A stretch of 64,000 bases of DNA, taken from positions 36,547,001 through 36,611,000 of the forward strand of contig NC_092568.1 of the NCBI RefSeq assembly GCF_037975245.1. Reading direction: 5' to 3'. Below, piece by piece: positions 22,478 through 36,753 of this stretch; positions within the stretch are counted from its first letter, which is position 1; each line of letters starts with the position of its first letter. Made by a program: the position numbers and the translations under genes. The stretch is from Apostichopus japonicus (lineage: Eukaryota > Echinodermata > Holothuroidea > Aspidochirotida > Stichopodidae). The notes beneath the pieces are model-generated. The model saw only the letters and a program-made list of their open reading frames with translations. It was not told where the DNA came from and did not search any database.

Positions 22478-24687
22478 TAGCTAGAACGTTGGGTGACATA
22501 ATACAATGGAGATTTATTTTGAATTTTCACCTGGGGCTGATAATATCCTTCCATTATTAAAGAGAGGATTAAGGGCGCATTGTACAGGTGGCGGCATTGT
22601 CACCCTAACTTTTGTGAAACCGAATCTATTGATGCCTCATACAACTTGTCATTGTAGCGACGAAACTACAACATCGTTTCGGCCAGCTAGATACAATCTT
22701 ACAGTTATCATTGAGACCTGGTGATCAAATCGTGTTAAGAACAGCTTGAAAAACTGCGACCAAAAGATGTATTTCGCAATACTTCGTAGTTGATATGCAG
22801 ACCTACGCAAAAATGAAGATATCAACCTCCTCGCTACTACTGGTTTTTTAGCAAACTTTATATGTACTTTCAAAGCAAGAGAAATTCACGAACATAAACA
22901 CAAACAACTTCATGACAAATTTGACCTCAAAACAAAGACCTCGATAAAATTTTATGTTTTCAACTTTCGACATTATTCAAACTATATTTTCTATAAGATT
23001 ACAGACCGTAACAACTTTCAGATACATTAAGAAGTGGCAGTTAAGATAAAATGTTGTAACATCTTCCACATGTTTGTCATTGTCATTGTCTTTGTCGCTG
23101 TGGATGTCACTAATTATAAGTACTTCAAATCGTTGCGATGCTCAGTTTTCGACCGATGTGTAAAAAACCCTCTGTACAAGGCACATTCATGCTAACAGTG
23201 TTCTGCAACAAATTTCCAATTAAAGCATGTAACATTAAAAATGCTCGACAGTGTTTTCACACTGTTCGCATTAAAGGCTGCAAGGCATTTCCAGCCACAC
23301 ACACCTATATATTCCATTTTCACCTCAAATCCAGATGACTTGGAGACTATTTCAACGCTGAAGCCCTGGTTAACACTATCAATCATCTTGCTGGTAGACT
23401 ACAAGTGAGGAGTATTTTAAACGTGCGTACGCCACAAATTTTCATCCGAGCCAAATGAAAGCCTTCTACTGTTTACAGATAGTAAAACAATAGGATGTTC
23501 ATGCCTTAATGGTCTCTGTTTACAACTTTTAACTAAAAACTTGGAAATTTGGGGGTCCATAAAATTTCAAATTAGTCACTTCGACAGTCAATATACACAC
23601 ACAGGTGTTTACAGAACTTTAAATAGATCTCCAAATGCAGATAAATATATATATGTTACAACCTACTGAGCATTAATTTGAGACATGACATATAACATGG
23701 TATTACTTAGGTAAGGTACTCTTTTAAGTGCCAAAATGAAACTTGTGAATATTCATGAAGGGGTCGGTCGGTTCAGGCATTTTCTTATCACCGCTAGGTT
23801 TAAGACTGACTGGTATTAGAAAATATCCTATAGAATGTGTATACCCCCATAAATAGATGAACATACTTCCTAAGTTCCTACCCATTTATCTTTCACAAAC
23901 AAGAACGCTTTTCTATGGATATAACCTACCAGAGAATGTGGATAACTGGATGGTGAAGTTTGGAAAGGAATGTGCTACAATAAATATCTTTAGCATAAAG
24001 GTTAATTTTATGGGTCTGTTTGGACATACGTACCATTTCTTATTATGAAAAGGGGTAATCTAAAAAAAATTAAAAATTTTGTACAGACTTCACAATTGTT
24101 ATTGATTTTTTTTTTTTGAATTATTCTTTTATTTTCTGTTTTTTCCCCTTTTATATAGACTTTATTAGGATTATAAATAGTTGAACTGAATGAACTAAAA
24201 CAGTTCATTCTCTGTATCACTTCTCATGTATAAAAATATACGATACGCTACTCCAATTCTCTCTACACTGCTAATACCACGATATTAAAACCTCCACGGT
24301 TTGGGCAAATTGCGGCTAATTTTTTACGATGTGACTCATAAAACTACAGAAGGATACTACAAAACTCATCTCTTTTGGCATTGCTTTCCCCAAATAAGAG
24401 AAAGCCTTCTTGGTATCTAACTCAATTACTGGCAGCTGGTTGGTACTTCCATGTGGTTTAATCTGTTAAAGTTATCATAAAAATCTCAGGGAAATACAGG
24501 ACAAATTGGCGATATAATCAGTGTTATGAAAAAAATAAGCAAGGTAAAAAAAAAATCATAAAAATAATCATAAAAATTTATATAGAAGAACCTCTCGCTT
24601 GGTATTTTCTGAACTTTTAACATTCTTGCAGAGAAAGAAAAAAAGAAAAGAAAAAAAAAGCATTAATACTTCATCTTATTCTTTATA

Positions 24688-24705
24688 TTCTTCTTCTTCT
24701 TCTTC
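24688..24705. repeat. TTC trinucleotide microsatellite
   Basis: Six TTC units. Confidence 0.85.
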
Positions 24706-24889
24706 CCTATTTGTACTGGAAGAAACTTAATCAAGATCCGATGACGATTCGGATAATGAGAGAATAAGAGGAGAGAGATGGAGATGGAGAGAGAAGAGAG
24801 AACACCGTAGGAGAGCTGTGAATGTCTTGATTGTGGTGTATGAGAGACTTGAAAGCTGTAATTGCAATCTTTCATTAGCGTTCTGTTTC

Positions 24890-25260
24890 ACTCCCTCTAC
24901 AAGCTGAAAGCAATCAATCATTGCTCACCGATTGATGCAACTCTTTATTCCTGAGCTGAGTGTTTGGCCCTGACTAAGTGAATTTTAACACAATTTGTGA
25001 GACTGATGCGAGCTAGTGAAGCAAGCTAGATGAAATTAGTGTTCCCATCTCAAGCATTTTTGTTAGGCAAATTGCAGCAGTTTGCAGACGGCTGAAAACA
25101 CAATCGGGCAGCCGGGAACTGTCACAAATTGAATCTATCGGTCATTCACTTGTGCCGTCGGTAACTGTTTACGCTGGTGGCGCAAACATGTGACATATCC
25201 GAGCACACCTCAACAGAAAAAAAACGAAAACCCCTCCGAGGCAAATCTCTGACGAGGTCC
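24890..25260. promoter_or_regulatory. Candidate PBX/MEIS-bound intronic enhancer
   Basis: CAATCAATCA (24911-24920) and GATTGATG (24930-24937) are PBX-type motifs on opposite strands only 10 nt apart. CTGTCA (25119-25124) is a MEIS core. The block is free of simple repeats and homopolymers, unlike both flanks (A/G-rich DNA at 24630-24870 and 25490-25535). It has no coding potential that I recognise. Clustering of PBX and MEIS motifs inside a Meis intron is consistent with TALE autoregulation, but such short motifs also occur by chance. Confidence 0.3.
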
Positions 25261-26941
25261 CAAATTAACGTGATCATTTTGCAATAACTGGCGAAACAAT
25301 TGAAGATGAATCTTTTCAATTTATGGGGCAGGTTGGCCGGAGGGGGTTTCTCCCAACTGTTTCCTTGTATTCATGCTCCTAACGTATGATGCTTCTTTCC
25401 AAAACGGACTGGTTCCCTTTTCTGCTAAACTGTAATTTGATCAGTTTGTAAACAAAACAGTATTGGGTTGGAGCTGTCTTTGTGGTTATACAAAAAAAGA
25501 AAAAGAAAATATTGGAGAAGAAGAAGAAAAAGATGAGTAAAGTCAAGAAAAAGTTTATAAAGAAACTTTCACAGAGAGAGGGAAGGAAATTTGATACAAT
25601 TCTGCGGTTTCGACTCGACTTTGCTAACATTGTCAAAGTAGGGCGTTTACAGATGTAAGAGAAAGGGGGGGGGGGGAATAAGAATTACGGGAAAGGTCTT
25701 CATTTTAGCTTCAGCAGTAAAAGCTGACATCAAATGCTCACCCAAAAGTGTTTGGTTTGGTTTGGCAATCATTTTGTTAAAAGTGAAACATATGAATGAA
25801 TAAAAAAAATATAAAATGTGAAAACTTATCAGCAAATGGATTAGCCATGATATTATTAGCCATGTACACCACCGAGATGTATTAAAGATACTCAATTAGA
25901 AACTAATGCAGTGAGAATACTTGTAGAGAGAGAGACCTTTGTAGCGACTGCCATTTTGTGCTGTTATAATGAGTGTATATACGAAGATCATGTTAACTGC
26001 GCAACACCCCCCCCCACATAAAACCCATTGTAATCAACACCAGCGCCGATTCCTTTTTTCCGGAAAACCCAAGTCTATAATTTATGGCTACGAGGAATCC
26101 TAAGGAGGTACTTGTATTGACTTCCCTCTCTTCTTTGTCCTTTTGTTTAAAACAAATCATAAATGATATGACAGATTTTGAAATGTTAACCCGAGAGCTC
26201 CTCCTAATTGCCTAAAGCACTACCAGCACAATGTAGCTGGGAGGATATTTGTCCTGGTCATATGAGGGCATAAGAGCTTCTCTCTACCCACTCTCTCCTT
26301 CTCTTACCACCACCAAAAAAAGAAAACAAAAAACAAAAAAAATCTCTCTCCACAAATAGCTTTCAAAATTTTTTGGGCTTCAACAGTCATTCTGCAATAG
26401 TCATTACATCATCTGTACCAGTAATGGAGGTTACAATCAAAGTTTTAGGACACCACAGATCTGCAAACCACTATAACTATACTTAACTTCAACATGGAAG
26501 TTCCTTAATACAGAGAGAGTTTTTACCCAAAAGTAGTATAAACCACAGATGAGAGATGCCATCAATGAAATATCAATTGTATGTTGCTGTCAACACAGCC
26601 ACATGTATATACATAAGTACATAACTGTCTTAGTGCTGCTGCAAAGCCATGAGTGGTGGGGGGGGCGGCACGGTTGGGGGGGTCTTTTGCCCAAACGGCA
26701 TACATTCTATAAAGCAAAGTTGTGTACACTGGTGCAAATGTAGCTGAAATGATGGATCTGGTAGCACTATTTTACACCTACAGTAAGGCTCATATCTCAA
26801 TGTGGATGAGACATCCCTAGCTACAGTAACAAACGGTACAGATATTTATGGAATGAACTGTGACATTTATAAGAATTATGAATTAAGGAACATGTTCAGG
26901 AGACCATACAGTATAATAAAGATGATGGCAATTACCAACTT

Positions 26942-27043
26942 AAATACATTCTGTATTCCATTCATAAATGTATTCCCAAATGTACTTCCCAATGTATTCC
27001 AATCATAAATGTAGTCCTAATGTATTCCAAGTCTGTATTCCCC
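26942..27043. repeat. Degenerate short tandem repeat (AATGTATTCC-type unit)
   Basis: ATGTATTCC or TGTATTCC recurs five times within 100 nt, interleaved with two copies of ATTCATAAATGTA or ATCATAAATGTA. Confidence 0.75.
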
Positions 27044-28239
27044 ATTGACAGAAGTTTTTGGCACAAAGTAGGTGAAAAGTAGATGGCGAGTTTGAAGACA
27101 GTACAGTGGATACATTATGGCATTATATTTATTATTATGCTGTTTATTTCAGAAAGATTCAGGTCAAAGAGACTATGTTTATATTTTCTAGAAATGTTTT
27201 CTCGCCAAGATGACATACCTGAAGTAAACTAAGATAGTGTACACCATTCATGAGGTTTTGTTACAAGAAATCTGAAGACACAATGCAGAAAATCTCCCCT
27301 TCAGCAGAACTTACAAATCAACCCCAAAACATTACAAACACCTTCCATCGTTATTATTTAACTACCCCCGTTGAGCATAACTAGAACAAATACAACTACA
27401 GGCCAACAGTTTGAAGGTAACCTATTTTTTTCTCAGTGTATCTTTCAGTGTATTTAAAAAAGAAACCACTGTGGTAATTAGTAAATTATGAGAATTGGGA
27501 ACATTTAAGGCAGAAATTCAGCCAAAAGGGTGATTTGGAGGCGAGGGGAGGGGTGGGGCGGGAGCACGGGAGGAGAGAAGGGAAAGACAGGGTACAAGAA
27601 AGTTAAAGGAAGTCTGTAAGTCTTTTTCTGATTTGAAAGAGCAAAATGGTTGGCTTGAAAAGATTTCCTGTGAGGGAAATTCATAACATACAATTTATTT
27701 CCATGCTCTGCCAAAAGGAATTTTCCAGTCCTATGCTGGCACCCAAATCTTGTGGAACGAACCAGTTTTTGCAGGCAGTGCCAGTCGGGGGATTAAACCA
27801 CCAAAGCTTTGACATAGCATAACCAGAATATTCAATTTGTTGACAAAAATTTTTTGTCTGCCGACATTAGAGGAAGGCTAATTGGATCATTATAAACACA
27901 CACACAAAAATTATCAAAGAATTACTTTGGTATGAATATAAAACCATTCATAATTCCTACTAATCTACTAGATTCATTGTCTGTTGACTATGAATTTATG
28001 ATGAAAAAAATCCCATCAAAATATTTAATAGTGACTCTTCAAGATTTCTTTGGGCTATTTTCAACATTCAAGCAAACCTCTCCATCCATCCAATAATAAA
28101 GAGGCCAATATTTTTTACTTTCGAGAAATCAGTGGACAAATTAACTAAATTTGTATTTGCTGATAAATATCATTTTACACAGAGACCACAAAGAACCCCC
28201 CCCCCCCACAATTGCCATCTCACAAAGGATTCCATAACC

Positions 28240-28640
28240 TCGGGGAGATAATTGTTCAGTTTTGCTCCTCCAGAAAAAACTTTGTCCCGAGCTTTTCAGA
28301 TTAATTTCAGATTCATACGACAACTGTTTTTCTTTCCATCTCCAAGTGGCGCGTCCATGGTTACGTACGTACCGAAGAAGAGGGGAAGAAAAGCCGCAAT
28401 CCGACACCCGAGACCTAGTTGTGTCTTTTGTGAGGCATCGTTCCTCCAAGAGGCTTTTGAGCTCGAGAGAACGGGGAATCGGAGCCGATAACCATACAGG
28501 GCCAACGATGACTATCTGCCTACGTGGCATTGTTGAGGGTACTCTTCAGATATGGATACAGAGTCTCGTTCAAACGTGCCACGTGCCTTCTTCTCTCTCG
28601 GAGAGAAACGATGCTCGCGCTGCCCGAGAGAAATCTTTTC
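28240..28640. promoter_or_regulatory. CpG-retaining block, candidate enhancer or alternative promoter
   Basis: Locally GC-richer DNA with many CG dinucleotides (for example 28341-28420 and 28560-28625) in a CpG-poor setting. At least four long frames are open here at once on both strands (136 codons on plus at 28262-28672, 129 on minus at 28141-28530, and two others). That reflects a low stop-codon density, not one gene. In invertebrates with gene-body methylation, retained CpG inside an intron often marks unmethylated regulatory DNA. No TATA box or start can be fixed. Confidence 0.25.
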
Positions 28641-31600
28641 AAGTGTTGTTTAGCATTCATAAAAAAATATAAACTTGAGGCTTTGATAGAACCGAAGTAG
28701 AGAGAGAGAAAAAGGGAAAAAGGGCGAAAATAAAGAGCAAATGTGTTCATAACTACGAACACAGACCTTTTCTTCTTTCTTTTTCTTTCGTTGTTTATAC
28801 CGAGAAGATTATTGAAGGACGATATAGTGATACTTATATTCGAAGATCTGTTGACTGAATCAAAAGTTGGGAGTGGCAAACAGAAGGACGAGGCAGAACG
28901 TAGTAGAAGAACTATCTATAGTAGTAGCCAGAGATTGTGGCTGGATAAGGAGCAAGAAAGCCCCTCCTGTTGGGCTTTATTTATTGTGCCCGAGCAATTT
29001 CAGCTTACGCCGGACATAAATGGTCGATCAAATTCATGATCAAATTCATAACTGGTAAGAACCGGCTCGAAAAGGAATTTTAACGTGTTTATTGCCAGGC
29101 CATCGCATGAGTCATTTCATGATGTGATGATCCAGTACCTAGGGAATTGGAATGAAAGACTTCCAATTGTCCTTTTAATTTAAGACATTGGACATAATTC
29201 TGCCAATGTAAACATATAAAACTCAAACTTTGGTAGTGTGGATGGGGAAGGAAAGGTTAGATCCCATAATTCTGTGGCACTCGCTTGAAAAAGTATTCCG
29301 TAATCAAAGGTACAAACAAATGCAGAAATAGGTATATATACTACCGGAAACTGTCGCGGACTGTCGCATGTTTCTAATTTAAACAATAAAGATACATTAA
29401 GAGACGAGTGAGAAAGAAAGAGAGCAAGATCTTTGCCCCTTCATCTCGATAAATTGTGCCCCATTTTACCGTAAATATGATTTATAAGAGATGTGACTTT
29501 GACCAACCAGAGAATAGCTCTCAGAAATATTAACAGAAACAAATCAATTAACTTGTTTATAAAAAATTACTCCACTTTACGCAGCTCTAGAACATTCAGA
29601 TCTATTTCTTGACACCACTTTCCGTCTATTTCTGGTTCTCTAGTCCAGTTTCCCCATTAGGGGGGTTTCATGTTTTTAAGAGGTAAGGTTGTAATTTTTT
29701 AGTTATTCCATAGTCCTTTGTAAGGAGGGCATGTTAGATGAATGCTTTATCAATTTTGCCCACCCAAAAAAGACACACATGAATTCGGGGGGGGGGGGGG
29801 GACTTTATATTCTGAAGGTTCGGAAAAGGTGCACGACCAAACAGTGGTACTATAAAACAGTTATTTAACTTTGCAGACTACCAGGCAGTCAATCACTAAT
29901 GATAACTACACTATAAGCAACAGCGTGTTGGCACTTTAAGCCATTGACCTATGTGGATGGTCGCCCAATAAATGAGCGTGCCCATGGAAATATGACCTCA
30001 TGTTGTTGGGTGGGTATTTATCATACAAGCTGTCCTCCATAATCAGAGACCATGTCAACAGTCTTACCCAGAAAAGTTTATCTTTGGGATATCCTTGTTT
30101 AAATTTATGTCCCACCTGAAGTGAAGAGGTGATGGAGAGGAAATTAAAAAGTTAGGTTACATAATGATTGCTGGCTAGTAATTACTTCTCCTACAAAGCA
30201 GCGTGACATCGGAATTACAGGAAAACGATTGTATGGAATAATTTGAACTTGTTGCTGTAGAAGAGTATACAACTTGCTTTAATGACAACTGGCTAAATCA
30301 ACTGATTCCTCTGTTAAGTCTGTAGGACATACAGAATACAGACAACTTAATCACAGGATACATTTTATGACCAAAGTGCACGGTATATTCAATATCACCA
30401 GCTTAGTAGATTCAAACCCACTATTTCGGTTAGCCAGGGTTCCACCCCACATTTTCCATCAACTGCATGAATAACTGACCTCCAAATACGACTCCTCGAT
30501 ACCACTGCCCTCCCCCCCCCCTCCCTCCACCCACATAGAGCTATAGCAAATTGACGTTTTAACACATTTGATGATTGAACACATTACACCTGTGTATATT
30601 AATCAACATGTTGATTTCACATCTACCAATCTCTAAATGATATTTGGTCAAAATAATCATTTCAATTTCAACTTTTCTCACCACATTTCTTGTTTTTTTC
30701 TTTTCCAAACTTGTTATACATTTTGTTATATTTATCTTCAATTTTCTCCTGATAGTGACCTCCCCCAATGAAGGCAAAAGTTTCAACAGAAAAAGTACGA
30801 AGTCACAAAATAACATGTTCTTTTTCAACCTAGAAAAGAAGCCCGCCCTTAGGGCCACGGAAAAAAAATCTGTGAAATATCAAATTTGCCAGAAATAGTC
30901 CCAAAACAGACGGATCCCATCACTAGCCAAATATCGTCGCGTGTTTAGTGTTTACAAACTCTTAAAAAGAGGTCATATTAATTATCAGGGAGTCGCCATG
31001 TCTGCTCACCCTGCAGTGTACATTTATAAACTGAATAGAAACCAATATTGCATCATAATTGATCTCCCTACCACCACAAACGATTATTGTTTTGGTTTTT
31101 CCCCCCTAATTCTCTTCAATACTTGATCAAGGTTGTTTCTCCTAAAACTGTAAAATATTTTTGGACTGCTTATTGCCCGTATTTTTAAATAGGGAACACC
31201 TCCAATTAAAAGTGTAATTAAATCTACAAATTTCGACCACAGTTTTGATGGAACTGATTATTATTTTAACCAATCTACTTTACACAGCAAATCTTTATTT
31301 AACCAATTAATCTCTTTAATTAGCACTTTAAAAGATGGTAGTCAGGATTTTAAACAGTTGATAAAAACTACAGTGTGTCAAACCAGCTAGTTAATGATTT
31401 TGTACATAAATTTCAAATGACAAATACAATTTCAACCAGAAATCGCAATAAGTATTAATTTCATTTTTGCAATGAGATACCTTCTAAATATGATAATCAG
31501 GCTTAGCTTATGACTACTGTGGGAATTGAAATTGACAAGAAAAAGTGCAGACACAAATATATAATTTCGCATCAGAATTTTTTAAAGTCATATATTGCGC

Positions 31601-32328
31601 ACAAGTGCCATTTCTGTCCATTTTCTTTTTGCTCCTGTTTATCTTTTGTTCCTTTTCTACCTTCGCCCATTGTTCGCGGTAAAAAACAAATTTCACTTCT
31701 TACCACAAAGACTTTCTATTATTCATTAAGGGTAAAAGGTGGAAAAGTATATCAATGTCTTTTTTTAAAGTCATTATTCCATAATTATGTAAGACACAAG
31801 TACAATATCCTCAATTGCGTGTGGGTTTTTTTTTTCCTGTTTTTTTGTCTCTTTCTCAACCATTAATTGATAAGTTTTGTTCACAGTCAAATCATGGCAT
31901 TGCAGTAGTAATATCCAATGATAAGATAACAACTTGTGAGACACTGCCCAAAAGCCATGTTCTAACATTGCATTATACATGATGTTCATACTCTACTTAA
32001 CAATAGTTTCAGACCATCAAATGAGTTACGGACAGGTGTTGAAATTACATCTAATGACTTCAAAGATTAAAGGAAAAATATCAACAACATAACCCCCCCC
32101 CCCCCCAAAAAAAAAAAAAGGTATTGGTTCATATTTCATGTTCCTGTATGGTGGCAGTCACCTTCTTGAGGAAAATTAAGAGAGAAAAAACCTAATTATT
32201 TGCAAATGTAACGTTGTGTGCTTAGACTAGATAACAGGCATTCTGGTAAATACACGCAGACACACACAAATAAGTATGTGTATAACAACCATTCAGTTTT
32301 CCCCTCTCATATTGCTGTAGTCCCCTCT

Positions 32329-32387
32329 CCCTTCCCTCCCCCTGTCCCTTCCCTCCCCCTGTCCCTTCCCACCCCCTAACCCTTCCC
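32329..32387. repeat. C-rich minisatellite, about 3.3 copies of a 17-nt unit
   Basis: CCCTTCCCTCCCCCTGT repeats, with the last copy changed to end CCCCCTAA. The complementary strand is a run of G-tracts. Confidence 0.85.
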
Positions 32388-34051
32388 AATGCGTGTTTCT
32401 ATTCTCCTTAAGATTTAGCAATTACAAGGCGGGACAAACAGCTAAAAATGCTTTTAATTAAAAGCACTCAATGCACAGGGCAGCTGTTAGAACTCACCCT
32501 CACTGGAATCAGTGGGTGACTTTACCTGCATTCTCTCTCTATCTTTACACAGCAGTTTTAAAGGAAACCAACAGATTGCATTCATGGTGCTTAATGGACC
32601 ATGATCAAGTCAGTCAGATTAACCTGGTATCATTGCAAAAACCTATAAACAGGAACAAAGAACTTCTATTGTGCATGCCCTATTTAGTTTGGCTAGAGAT
32701 GGTTCAGGTTTGTCCTCAACTTGAGGACAAAAAAAAAAAAAATTAGGGGAAAAATAGATCAAACATAAAGAAAGGTAAAGGGCCTTCAAAAAAACCACAG
32801 AAATGGGAGTCTGATCTAAACAAAAATCCTGGCAAGAACTGACCAAATATGACCACTGCTGTGACTTCACGTGACCTTACACTGCAGTTTGAGGATTGCA
32901 TAGGGCCTCCTAGTACCATTCATACTCAGTAGTCATTCTACCTGCCCTAAAGACAACTTGTTTTATACCCCTAAATAGCAACTCTCTCTGTCTTTTTCAG
33001 CTCCATGGGACATATTGTATGCCTCTATCCATGTCACAGGATAGAAAAGACACATTGATATTGATGTCCGTTTGTGTGAACGTAATCCAAATATTAAAGG
33101 TGGGAGGTGGGGGGAAGGAGGAAATTTGTGTGCTTATTAATATTCATCACCTCTATAGCTTGGACTCTACATCCATGTTTTATTTTTTTCTCTGGCAGCA
33201 ACAAGCTCTATTTCTTGAAATAATTTAATGACCATAACTTTCTGTGTAAAAATATTGCTTTTCCTTCATCACTGTTTTACATCTGATGACAGTGATGTGA
33301 ATACTAAACCATCTACTACTAAGTTGGGCTAATTTGGCAGCCCTTTAAGGATTTACTACAGCAGATATCTTATCCTCAATCATTTATATCTGTAATAACT
33401 ATGAATGAGAATCAAACTGTGGAGGATTAGTTCGCCCTGCAAAACAATCCAAAAACATTGATCAAGAAAGTGTGAGACCTATATAACGAAAAAACCCAAG
33501 CCAAAAAATTTTGAAAAAGTTTATCAAACAATGCATAATGATCAATTTTCTGTTTCAAAGTGACTGCATTTTTCTTTTGAGATAAATTAACCCCAACCCA
33601 CAATTTTTGCTTTCATTACATGGCCAGCAAGTTTGAGGAATAGAAATCTTTCATTGTCATCAACAATGTTTGCTATAACATGAGAAAGAGAGAGTACATT
33701 GTGAAATTCCTTAGAGCAAATATATGGTTGCCATGTAAAGTGGTTGCTATGTAAAGTGTACTACTATAGGTCATGCACCATATGTACTCCTATTGCCAGA
33801 GCAGGACCCTAACCACATCAAAGGTCATCAACTCCCACGGCATGTCTGCACACCCTAGGGCAGTTTCTCAACTTTTAAAATTACTAATTTTACATCATTC
33901 ATCAACTTAGCTGATCATATGTTTGGACCAATCTTCTGAAGCTCAGCAACAAACATTAAAAGCAACTTTTTGGGGACAAGGCTTGGTAATTTTTATGTTA
34001 TATAAGCAGGACAACTCCCTGCGTTTGAGACATCAAGCCCCACAATGTTAG

Positions 34052-34072
34052 AACAGGTTTTCATAACCTGTT
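34052..34072. repeat. Perfect 8-bp inverted repeat with 5-nt loop
   Basis: AACAGGTT, TTCAT, AACCTGTT. The arms contain the ACAGGT/ACCTGT half-site recognised by E-box zinc-finger or TALE proteins. Could be a hairpin or a paired binding site. Confidence 0.6.
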
Positions 34073-36728
34073 TTCACTAAGGTTGTTCATTTTGCTTCCT
34101 CCGTGCCACAAGTTTCTTTCTGCAGTTGTTAGCTAATTTAATTTGCCTTTAACAAATCGTTATCAACAAACCTAGTACTGAAAATGAATCAAAACGAGAG
34201 TACAACCGAGAAAACAAACACCTCCCTCTACAAATTGATTTCCATGATATGAATATTGATCAGGGATTTTATTTATTATTGCATGTATGCTTTATTTGAA
34301 AAACTTAATTTGTTTGTCTGGGACACCTTTTCAAATTAATATCATTAAATCACGTACAAGAGAATCAACTCAGAATTATTCAACGTTGAAGACCATTCTT
34401 TCTGCATTTTGTGGACAAAATTTTTGACGAATCAATTGAATTAATATCCTGCACATTGCATGGACCTAAATTCTATTTTTGTATTGAAAGAATTACCTAA
34501 AATTCCCCCCACCCCCCCCCAACAAATACATTTTCAAAGTTGGAGATTAAACATTGACATGTTTCTTAACACTTCTATTTAAAGGTAACTCATTTTCTAT
34601 CCAGATCTGATGACTGTTTCCAACCCAATTTCTCCTTAATAATTAAAAGATTAAAAAAATCTAAAACTTATTGTGTGTGAATTAATACATTGAAATAAAC
34701 ACCAACCTATGAAAACAAGAAAAAAACATATTTTAACATTGAGGGCGGCGACTGAACCCGTCACATGGTGTAAAATTTACCAAAAACCTCCCATTATTTC
34801 TTTCTTTTCCATTTGTCTTCCATTTTTCCTCCTTGGGTTTGGGTTCATGGATGACAATGTAGCTGCGAATAATTATGCGTGTATTATTTGAATGGTACAA
34901 TGCAAGGTTAATTGTCTCTTTGTTCTTTATGTTGACAGTGACTATTTTTACATCAGCCTTTCCGATATCTTCCCCCCCCCCCCCATTTTTTTTTTGGATA
35001 TGGTTTAAGCTAACACAGACAGACAACCTAGCAAAATAAAACAAAAATAGACTTTGGACCTTGTTAGCGATGTTTGGACTTCCATTGCCGAATATATTTG
35101 TATACATACACAGACCATAATACTTGAGAAAATGGTACTTAAAAATAAAAAGCTAGTTAGATATGGGCAATATGTCATAATTTCGGCATCTTTGGAACCC
35201 CTGTTTGATTTATGATTAGTATGAGTTTGAGCACAGATGGTGGATAACTCCAATTCGCAAGGAATTTATCTTCAAATTTATTTGTTAATAAACAGAACCA
35301 TTTACATTGTATAGCACGACATTCAAAAAATTTTTCCCCCATTTTTTGTTGCAACTTAAGAATTGACTCGCTTATAAAGTAGACTGGGAAACTGAGAGAG
35401 TTCGAAACTGAAGATCACTGATAAACAAAGAAAAATAGCATTGCTACATTTCTAGTGTAGGAACAACAAGCATTAGGGCTTTTAGTTAATTTTTAATTTT
35501 TTAAAAAATTTTATAAAATTTTTTTGTAATGAAGTGTAGTACACACTCTTAGTATAGTCATAAAGTTGGGCCAACACTGTTGGTATCAGATTGATCCAAC
35601 ATAAATATATTTTCTATAAATATATATCTTTCTGTGATATATCTTTCTTTCTTTTTTCCAGATGGAGGGGGAGAGGGACCCCGGGGGGTGGGGTGTACAA
35701 AAGAGAAAACATTTTTAAGAGCATACAGTCCCTCAACTCTCAAAAAGTGTCCAAAACTCTAGAAAGTTTCTCAGACCTAATATTTCACTTTCCGTCTCTA
35801 TTTTACATACCAAAGAAAAAGTTTCCATAAATTTTTGTTCCTCTGCAAGCAGATCACAAACTGTTATTTGGTTATTACCATTTCTTTTCTCCCACTCTCT
35901 GTTTTGCTTTTTATTATTATATATATATTTTTTTTATGGACCAGACCATTTCTGACAAAAACATATCTCAGCGTTGACTCACACACACAGCAGAAGTTTA
36001 ACCTTGATGTGAGCATTGAGTATTCATTGCCTTCTTAATTCAAGCATAACAAGCTGTACATATTTGTGGTAACACCAGGCCATCAGGCACACTTTAGCCT
36101 GTAACTACTAGCTACTGCACAACCAACACTGCTAACAGCAATACTCTAGCTGCTGACACAAGGCTAAATGTAGAAGGAACCCCTGGGGTCTGGTAATGGG
36201 TCATCCACCCTTCACAGACTTAAGGACTAGAAGCACATCTTAGTAGTCTCCCCTTGTGCAGTCAATTACCTAAACTTAGCTGCTAATATTCGCTGTATAT
36301 AATAACAGGGCTCATCACCCCACTAGGGGTCTACATGTATATATATATTACACACTACTGTGGTAGGCTACTTAGTAAGTGAAGAAGCGGGTGGGTATAC
36401 ACATCATAAAAACTTGCCTGAAAGGAACAGAATGTGTCGGACAAAAGATCTGAGAGAACCAGCGGATGGAAATTTAGACAATGAAGAAACAGTTCTAGAT
36501 AGAGAGAGGGACTACTTGGGGAATAATTGGAAAGCAAGCTACAAATGATAGTATCTTAAAACATCAGTGAACGACTTTATTAAGCCCAACCTTGGACAAG
36601 ATGGGCCCATGAGATGACAATAGAAAATAAATGCCTTGTTATCTTTGTGTTGTCCCTACCTGGCTAACGCATTAAAAATGAGAAATTAAAACTCCCAGTC
36701 TAAGCTTCAATGGCATGTGCAAGGAGGA

Positions 36729-36753
36729 AGGGGGAAGGGAGGGGAGGGGGAGG
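36729..36753 (+). other. G-quadruplex motif on the plus strand
   Basis: Five G-tracts of 3-5 G separated by one or two A. Very short loops predict a stable parallel quadruplex, on the Meis template strand. Confidence 0.6.

Noticed and set aside
28141-28879. Several overlapping frames of 119-136 codons on both strands
   Set aside because: They are open simultaneously in a GC-richer patch, with no recognisable domain or consistent splice sites; a low stop density explains them.
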